In this document: in pieces, positions 6,347-11,562 of the stretch
Layout: every line of letters starts with the position of its first letter
Numbering within the stretch: the stretch's first letter is position 1
Source of the DNA: Planctomycetaceae bacterium
GTDB lineage: Bacteria > Planctomycetota > Planctomycetia > Pirellulales > Thermoguttaceae
Length of the DNA: 11,562 nucleotides
Direction: 5' to 3'
Assembly: GCA_031274045.1 (NCBI GenBank)
Contig: JAISQS010000464.1
Coordinates: 1-11,562 of the forward strand
Notes under the pieces: generated by a model
What the model saw: only the letters and a program-made list of their open reading frames with translations
The model's database searches: none
What the model was told of the DNA's origin: nothing
Program-made: the position numbers and the translations under genes

Positions 6347-7729
6347 ATGAACGTCAATACAAGTGATAACAAAAGTAAAATCGGCGAAAGGAATGTTGCG
6401 ACTGATTGCAACAATGAAGTCCGTTTCGTCAAAGCATCCATCGAATCACACCAACAACTGTTTTGCAACTGGTTGGCTGGTACTTCTACCAGAAAACTCG
6501 TTGAACATTATGACATGTTGTATTGGTTACGTAAACGGGGGGGGATATTCCGGTTAATCGGCGGTGATCCGATTGCGACTGCTTCAACGTTGTTCGCAAG
6601 ATTTTTGCGGTTGTGTGTATGTTGTTTGTGTGTGTTGTTTTGTTCAATGATTTTCTGCGGCGGTCTTGTTGCTGACGAGATTGTTTGGAAAACAGATTTC
6701 AACGAAGCAATGCAACTCGCAAAATATTCAGGCAAAAATTTGCTAATATATTTCTACGCCAAAGATGCCAAAGATATCAAAGATGCCAAAGATACAGAAC
6801 CGGCGGCGGACAACGATTCACGATCCGACTCCAACGATAAATCTAACAACGACGACGCCCCCAAAACGTCCGACCCCAAAACGTCCGACACAAAAATATC
6901 TGACACCAAACGCACAACCTCCAACCGAACATCAACAAATTCGAATCGGAATCAGACCCGTACAAAACAGAGTCAAAATCAGGGTTCGGGTCAACGTTCT
7001 GTTCAGGGTCAATCGCAAGATTTGGCTGGTTCTTTTTCGGTAATTTGTCGTGAGTTTGAGCGTGGAGTTTTGGGTTTGGAGTCTGTTGTTTGTGAGTTGG
7101 AGCGTTATGTTTTGGTTCGTTTGCCTTTGGATTCGCGGGTGTTGGATGAGCGTGGAGAGTTTGTGTCGGTGATTGGTATGCCGATGTTTAGGGAGATGGT
7201 TGGTATGCCTGGTTTGGTGATAGTTGATTTTGAGAATGCTGACGAGTCTTATTATGAGGATGTGGTTGGGGTTTTGCCGTTTATTTATTCTGTTGCGCCG
7301 AGTTCGTTCCAGACGTTGACGTTTTTGACGATTCCGTCTGGTACGTTATCTCAAAGGACGTTGACGTATGCGGTGAAGGTTCATCCTGATCGTCCTCTTA
7401 GTGCGGATGGTGATGTTGAGGTGTCGTTGTTGGTTGAGGCGACGGATCATGCTGCGTTTCAGGCAAAAAACCGTGTCTTGGGGCATCACAATTATAGTGC
7501 CAGGTCAAGTAGAATACGTGCAATTTTGGGAACGGGCATTTCGGAGGTTTGTGCGCAGAGTGGTTTATATAGTAGTCAATTTGAGGCGGCGATAGCGTGT
7601 GTTCGGGGTTGGCGGGGTTCGCCGGCTCATTGGCGATGTGTTCGTGCAAAACAAAAATACTACGCATACGACATGGTACAAAGCTCAAACGGACTCTGGT
7701 ACGCCACAGGTCTATTCGTCAGCCCATAA
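6347..7729 (+). CDS. Thioredoxin-like / CAP-like fusion protein with a disordered insert
   Basis: This 460-residue protein has an N-terminal stretch of about 80 residues, then one hydrophobic, cysteine-rich segment (about 83-108, RLCVCCLCVLFCSMIFCGG) that should anchor or export it. Residues 111-137 (EIVWKTDFNEAMQLAKYSGKNLLIYFYA) look like the first helix and strand of a thioredoxin fold. A charged low-complexity insert of about 93 residues follows (138-230). The fold then resumes (ICREFERGVLG 233-243, YVLVRLPLD 254-262, MPGLVIVDF 287-295). Only one cysteine (C234) remains where the family has its active-site pair. Residues 345-460 resemble a CAP/SCP domain: AVKVHPDRP, H368 in ATDHAAFQA, GHHN (379-382), SEVCAQS (399-405), WRGSPAHW (422-429) and the end NGLWYATGLF. 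I recall this two-part architecture from planctomycete proteins; its substrate is unknown. It likely acts outside the cytoplasm. Synonymous codon choice switches sharply several times. Confidence 0.82.
   Translation: MNVNTSDNKSKIGERNVATDCNNEVRFVKASIESHQQLFCNWLAGTSTRKLVEHYDMLYWLRKRGGIFRLIGGDPIATASTLFARFLRLCVCCLCVLFCSMIFCGGLVADEIVWKTDFNEAMQLAKYSGKNLLIYFYAKDAKDIKDAKDTEPAADNDSRSDSNDKSNNDDAPKTSDPKTSDTKISDTKRTTSNRTSTNSNRNQTRTKQSQNQGSGQRSVQGQSQDLAGSFSVICREFERGVLGLESVVCELERYVLVRLPLDSRVLDERGEFVSVIGMPMFREMVGMPGLVIVDFENADESYYEDVVGVLPFIYSVAPSSFQTLTFLTIPSGTLSQRTLTYAVKVHPDRPLSADGDVEVSLLVEATDHAAFQAKNRVLGHHNYSARSSRIRAILGTGISEVCAQSGLYSSQFEAAIACVRGWRGSPAHWRCVRAKQKYYAYDMVQSSNGLWYATGLFVSP
6758..6943 (+). repeat. 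Low-complexity repeat tract inside the thioredoxin-like domain
   Basis: The tract encodes two short tandem peptide repeats, AKDAKDIKDAKD (residues 138-149, 6758-6793) and KTSDPKTSDTKISDTK (173-188, 6863-6910), within an N/S/D/T/K-rich run. At the DNA level the unit AAAACGTCCGAC recurs. The tract is A/C-rich on the plus strand and ends abruptly at G/T-rich coding sequence. It is probably an intrinsically disordered linker grown by replication slippage. Confidence 0.75.
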
Positions 7730-7760
7730 TCAAAGTTATACTTTCGGCGGTCATAAAAAT

Positions 7761-7841
7761 GACGTTAGGCAGGTGGGCGTTAGGCGGGAAGAAGTCAGGA
7801 AGTCATTAGGCAGCGAACCTAACGCCGTCCTGCCTAATGCC
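7761..7841. repeat. Imperfect inverted repeat of GTTAGGC units, possible terminator stem
   Basis: The left arm 7761-7784 (starts GACGTTAGGCAGG) pairs with 7818-7841 (ends TGCCTAATGCC) at 20 of 24 positions around a 33-nt loop that contains another ATTAGGC unit. It begins 32 bp after the stop of the thioredoxin/CAP gene, a natural place for a messenger 3' end, but no T-run follows, so it is not a standard intrinsic terminator. Confidence 0.6.
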
Positions 7842-7896
7842 TCAAGCTTTACCGCGTCTACGGAGTAAAAACATACAATTATGATCGCCGAAGGTA

Positions 7897-7920
7897 TAAT
7901 CTGCAAAATCTGTTGACAAA
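7897..7920. repeat. 24-bp repeat, copy 2 (matches 1421-1444)
   Basis: This is identical to 1421-1444 at 23 of 24 positions, in the same orientation. Like copy 1 it lies near the 3' end of a gene, though here on the same strand as the gene rather than the opposite one. Confidence 0.6.
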
Positions 7921-8013
7921 ATATTCCTTGTAAACTTTGTACTACTTTTTTTGCGCAAAAATATTCTTGTTGAGTTAGTTCAATATAAAATTATGATATT
8001 GAAAATCGGAATC

Positions 8014-8284
8014 TTTGTGTCCTTCGTGCCTTTGTGCGCAATATTTTTGATGTTGCGCACAAAGGCGTAAGGGACGCGAATGTTTTGATTTTGAATGTAT
8101 CATTTTATTTGTGTCTTTATGCGCAACAAAAAATAGAATATAATTCTTGTGTGTTGGTGTATGATTGCTTTATGTTTTTTTGCGATGTTTGCATTGAAGA
8201 AAAAGCTGTCTTAATTTTTTTGGTTCAATGTTGATTCGAGAGTCAGATTGAGTCCTTTGTGCCTTTCGTGACTTTGTGTGCAAC
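8014..8284. repeat. Family of TTTGTGCCTTCGTG-like repeats with a perfect 14-bp stem-loop
   Basis: Three direct copies of a CTTTGTG/CTTCGTG-based unit occur at 8014-8041, 8108-8127 and 8252-8284; each ends in GCGCAA or GTGCAA. Next to the first copy is an inverted one: GCCTTTGTGCGCAA (8028-8041) pairs perfectly with TTGCGCACAAAGGC (8053-8066) around an 11-nt loop. An open frame across this area is made of these repeats and is not a gene. Confidence 0.7.
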
Positions 8285-8359
8285 AAAATTTTAATAAGGA
8301 CTTGTTGTACATAGTGGGGCGTGGCTATTTATTATATTAGCGCAACGAATAACATTTAT

Positions 8360-8395
8360 CTCTACACACGCAGTATTGTTGTATTGTGTGGAGAG
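8360..8395 (+). promoter_or_regulatory. Hairpin that would mask the helicase ribosome-binding site
   Basis: CTCTACACAC (8360-8369) pairs with GTGTGGAGAG (8386-8395) at 9 of 10 positions, with one A-G mismatch and a 16-nt loop. The right arm contains the GGAG that would serve the ATG at 8399. If the transcript includes both arms, this stem would compete with ribosome binding. Its use in regulation is inference. Confidence 0.4.
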
Positions 8396-8398
8396 TCT

Positions 8399-11300
8399 AT
8401 GTTTTTAGCGTGGTTTTGTAAAGATTGTTTTGGAATACTCTTTAATAAAAAGGAAAGCCGGGAAGTGGAACACAATGATTTAACGTTTTTTACGAACGAG
8501 CCGGATCGTAATTTGTACCAACGTTTTTGCCGGATACTTCAGAATAATACACGGTATTTTGATGTCTTGGTTGGGTATTTCCGCACCAGCGGCTTTTTTC
8601 GTTTGTACGAATCTATGGGGCGAACGGAAAAGATTAGAATACTTGTTGGATTAAATACCGATAAAAGCACTCTTGAAATTGTCAATGCCGCAGACGATAA
8701 AATGTCTTTGGAGAGTTTATCGTCCAAAGAGGCGAAGACGTACTTTTCGGCAAAACTCAAAAACGAATTTGCCGACTCCGCTGATAGCTACGAATTAGAA
8801 GCCGGTGTTAAAACATTCATCGAATGGCTAAAATCCGGCAAAATCGAAATACGACTCTACAGCGAATCACCAATACATGCAAAAGTGTACATTCTACGAA
8901 AAAATTTAACTCTTGCATCAGAGACTTACGGGAGTGTTATAACTGGTTCTAGTAACTTTTCCGAAGCCGGTCTTAATCATAACTTGGAATTTAACGTTGA
9001 ATTGAAAGATAGCCGTGATGTCAAATTTGCTCTGGAAAAATTTGAAGAACTCTGGTCAAAGAGTATTGATCTCAAAAATACCTACATTGAAACCGTTACT
9101 GAAAATACATGGATCAAAGGCGACATAACTCCTTACGAGCTTTATCTGAAAACGCTCTACGAATTTTTTGAAGAGGAAATCAACGATGATAAGCAAGAAT
9201 TTGATAGCAAATTGCTGCCTAGTGGTTACATGAATTTGCAGTATCAAAGAGAGGCAGTTATACAAGCACGAAAGAATCTCGAACAATACAACGGAACTTT
9301 CATTTCCGATGTTGTCGGTCTGGGAAAAACGTACATCTGCGCAATGCTCGCAAAACAACTACACGAAAAACGTAAACTCGTAATCTGTCCGCCGGTATTG
9401 AAAGAGTATTGGGAAGAGGTATTACGTGAATTTGATGTGGCGGCAAAAGTCGAATCGCTTGGCAAACTTGATCAAATTAAATCTGATGATAAACATTATG
9501 ACTATATATTCATCGATGAAGCTCACCGTTTCCGTAATCAAGATACGGAAAGTTTCAAATTGCTTCATGAAATTTGTTATGGAAAAAAAGTGATTCTTAT
9601 TTCTGCAACGCCGATCAATAATTATTCCAGTGATATTGCAAACCAGATTTATCTTTTTCAATCAAAACATAACAGCACAATTATACCGGAAACAAAAAAT
9701 CTCGAAGGATTCTTTGCCAATCTTGATAAACAACTCAAAAACCACGAACGAGGAACGGAGGAATATAAAACAATTTTTAGAAAAAATTCGGAAAAAATCA
9801 GAGATCAAATCCTGCGTCACATTATGATACGGCGTACCCGAAAGGAAATCGTAACCGAATATGCCGACGACTTGAACAAACAAGGATTATTCTTTCCTAC
9901 TCTTGGGAAACCGAAACAAATTGTTTATGAATTTGATAACAAAATCAACGATGCTTTCAAAAAAACAATGTCCAATATTCAGCATTTAGATTATGTGCGA
10001 TATGCTCCTCTGATTTATTTGAAAAACAAGGAAAAAGTTACAACAATGATCACCGCCCAATACAACATGAGCGGTTTTATGAAATCCATTTTGGTCAAAC
10101 GTTTGGAAAGTAGTTTTTATGCTTTTCGTCACACTTTAGAACGTTTTATTCAATCGTACAAAAAATTTATTGAGATGGTCAAGGCTGGAGATGTTTACAT
10201 AAGCAAAAAAATCAATGTGTACGATCTTCTTGATAGTGGTGAGGTCGAGACATTAATGGATTTGGTTGATAAAGGTACGGCGCAGCACTTCAAAACGGAT
10301 GAGTTTGAGCCGAAGTTTTTAACGTATCTTGAACGGGACTTGGGCATTTTAATTCAGTTACAACAAGATTGGAAACAAATCAAAAAAGACCCGAAAATTG
10401 AGCAATTCAAAAAAGAACTTCAAGAAAATTCCATTCTAAAAAACAGTAAGATCATTGTCTTTACGGAGTCGAAAGAGACTGCCGAATATCTCTCGCAAAA
10501 TCTAAAAGAAATCTACGGCGAACGAATTGTTATGTTTACGGGTGCGAGCAGCGGGACTCTCAAAAAAGAAATCGAACGAAGTTTTAACCCGTTCTATGAA
10601 ACCGCTGAATCGGAAGATCAATTCGATATTTTGATTTCGACCGATGTTCTGGCGGAGGGTATTAACCTGCACCGTTCGAATATTGTTATCAATTATGATC
10701 TTCCTTGGAACCCGACAAAAATTATGCAACGTGTCGGTCGAATAAATCGAGTTGGAACAAAGCACAAAGAGATTCACGTTTTTAATTTTTTTCCGACCGC
10801 ACAATCGGATAAACATTTAACATTGAGAGATCGGATTATCGAAAAAATTCAGGCATTCCACGACACGCTGGGCGAAGATTTCAAATATCTCACCGATGAT
10901 GAGGAAGTTTCGTCACACAAATTGTATAAGGATTTAACTTCTTTGCAGGAAGATGACGGCGAAGGAGTTAATCCTGAATTAACGTATTTGAAAGTGATCC
11001 GAAAAATTCGTGACGAAGAACCGATTCTTTTTGAAAAAATAAAACATCTTCCGCTCAAAGCAAAAGCCGGAAAAATAAACAATAAGATTACAGAACCGGC
11101 AACAATCACATTCTTACGCAAAGGTTTTGTTAAACAGTTTTATCTTACTGATGAAGGAAGAACGAGGCGGTTACTTTTTCTGGAAGCCGTTGAAAAATAT
11201 ATTTTGTCGCAAAAAAATGACCAAGAGATTTCTGTCGATAAAGACTATTACGATCATCTTGACAAAAATAAACGTACATTCGACGAAACACTAAATCAAA

Positions 11301-11562
11301 ACGTAGAAGAAACGCTGGAAAAAACAGCGGTTACAGGCAACGATGCCAAAGTATTAAAAATTCTCAAGTCAATTTTGAAATGTAAACTTTTGGTGAAGGA
11401 TCAAGAATCGCAGACACGCAAGATGATTGAATTGTGGGAAAACGGAGAAATATCGAAACGGCTCACGAACGAAATTATTCGCAAAGTCAAAGACAAGCAA
11501 GGAAGCACCGATGAAGAAAAATTGCAACTTTTTAACTCCATTTACGGACTTATTCCAAACAG
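8399..11562 (+). CDS. Phospholipase-D-like / SNF2-type helicase, C-terminus beyond the window
   Basis: 1054 codons are present and the frame is still open at the right edge. The N-terminal domain (about 25-215) is of the phospholipase-D/HKD-nuclease type: FFTNEPDRNLYQRF, FDVLVGYFRTSGF, IRILVGLN, then IHAKVYIL with H160 and K162, and GSSNFSEAGL (183-192). A superfamily-2 helicase core follows: DVVGLGKT (K310), DEAH (373-376), SAT (402-404), RRTRK (478-482), IIVFTES (685-691), TDVLAEGINL (748-757) and QRVGRINRVG (777-786). A region of about 265 residues after the core is charged and unassigned. Such proteins use ATP to move on DNA and are often encoded beside DNA methyltransferases in defence loci; no partner is visible here. 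The start is uncertain: ATG 8399 has GGAG 5 nt upstream, whereas GTG 8465 (with AGGA upstream) would fit the short N-terminus I expect. It lacks the codon tracts of its neighbours, which suggests separate acquisition. Confidence 0.88.
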   Translation, partial: MFLAWFCKDCFGILFNKKESREVEHNDLTFFTNEPDRNLYQRFCRILQNNTRYFDVLVGYFRTSGFFRLYESMGRTEKIRILVGLNTDKSTLEIVNAADDKMSLESLSSKEAKTYFSAKLKNEFADSADSYELEAGVKTFIEWLKSGKIEIRLYSESPIHAKVYILRKNLTLASETYGSVITGSSNFSEAGLNHNLEFNVELKDSRDVKFALEKFEELWSKSIDLKNTYIETVTENTWIKGDITPYELYLKTLYEFFEEEINDDKQEFDSKLLPSGYMNLQYQREAVIQARKNLEQYNGTFISDVVGLGKTYICAMLAKQLHEKRKLVICPPVLKEYWEEVLREFDVAAKVESLGKLDQIKSDDKHYDYIFIDEAHRFRNQDTESFKLLHEICYGKKVILISATPINNYSSDIANQIYLFQSKHNSTIIPETKNLEGFFANLDKQLKNHERGTEEYKTIFRKNSEKIRDQILRHIMIRRTRKEIVTEYADDLNKQGLFFPTLGKPKQIVYEFDNKINDAFKKTMSNIQHLDYVRYAPLIYLKNKEKVTTMITAQYNMSGFMKSILVKRLESSFYAFRHTLERFIQSYKKFIEMVKAGDVYISKKINVYDLLDSGEVETLMDLVDKGTAQHFKTDEFEPKFLTYLERDLGILIQLQQDWKQIKKDPKIEQFKKELQENSILKNSKIIVFTESKETAEYLSQNLKEIYGERIVMFTGASSGTLKKEIERSFNPFYETAESEDQFDILISTDVLAEGINLHRSNIVINYDLPWNPTKIMQRVGRINRVGTKHKEIHVFNFFPTAQSDKHLTLRDRIIEKIQAFHDTLGEDFKYLTDDEEVSSHKLYKDLTSLQEDDGEGVNPELTYLKVIRKIRDEEPILFEKIKHLPLKAKAGKINNKITEPATITFLRKGFVKQFYLTDEGRTRRLLFLEAVEKYILSQKNDQEISVDKDYYDHLDKNKRTFDETLNQNVEETLEKTAVTGNDAKVLKILKSILKCKLLVKDQESQTRKMIELWENGEISKRLTNEIIRKVKDKQGSTDEEKLQLFNSIYGLIPN

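Larger units (their letters stand above)
7730..8398. other. Repeat-rich gap before the helicase gene
   Basis: No convincing gene is present. The stretch contains a GTTAGGC-type inverted repeat (7761-7841), the second copy of a 24-bp motif (7897-7920), and a perfect 14-bp stem-loop (8028-8066) within a family of TTTGTGCCTTCGTG-like repeats. A short hairpin covers the helicase ribosome site (8360-8395). A weak promoter candidate for the helicase is TTGTAC (8305-8310) with TATTAT (8330-8335), but the 19-nt spacing is long and the -35 poor. Confidence 0.65.

Noticed and set aside
7599..7868. 89-residue plus-strand open frame
   Set aside because: It overlaps the well-supported end of the thioredoxin/CAP gene in another frame and continues into the GTTAGGC repeat.
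8034..8234. 66-residue open frame upstream of the helicase
   Set aside because: It begins inside the 14-bp stem-loop and is AT-rich repeat DNA with no ribosome site.

Overview
The window looks like a piece of a low-to-moderate GC (roughly 40% by eye) chromosome of a member of the Planctomycetota. This is inferred from protein families recognised from memory, not from a search. The three clues are a thioredoxin-like/CAP-like fusion whose C-terminal half matches a family I know only from planctomycetes, an exported long-form protein-L-isoaspartate methyltransferase with a jelly-roll-like tail, and large secreted proteins of unknown function. Coding density is low, and the gaps are full of palindromic and short-unit repeats.

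Layout. Positions 1-150 (minus) hold the first 50 codons of a secreted protein that runs off the left edge. Positions 151-1454 have no convincing gene. They hold a 377-bp nested inverted repeat, a degenerate third copy of its arm, a stem-loop built from GGAATTC-like units, and a run of four GC-rich hairpins. Two minus-strand genes follow, 132 bp apart: the methyltransferase (1455-2780) and, upstream of it, a 679-residue secreted protein (2913-4952). A 1394-bp gap (4953-6346) separates these from the divergent plus-strand thioredoxin/CAP fusion (6347-7729), which has a textbook Shine-Dalgarno. A second repeat-rich gap (7730-8398) leads to a large plus-strand gene (8399 to the right edge) encoding a phospholipase-D-like/SNF2-type helicase of the kind often found in phage-defence or restriction loci.

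How the parts relate. The left genes look like ordinary cell-envelope genes. The helicase gene differs from them in base and codon use and sits behind a repeat-rich gap, so it may open an accessory (defence) module that continues outside the window. No partner gene is visible, so a defence role is inference.

The most unusual sequence-level signal is that synonymous codon choice in the house genes switches in sharp tracts between G/T-ending and A/C-ending codons, sometimes within a few codons. A second is that several unrelated intergenic stem-loops share nearly the same geometry (14-15 bp stem, 11-13 nt loop).
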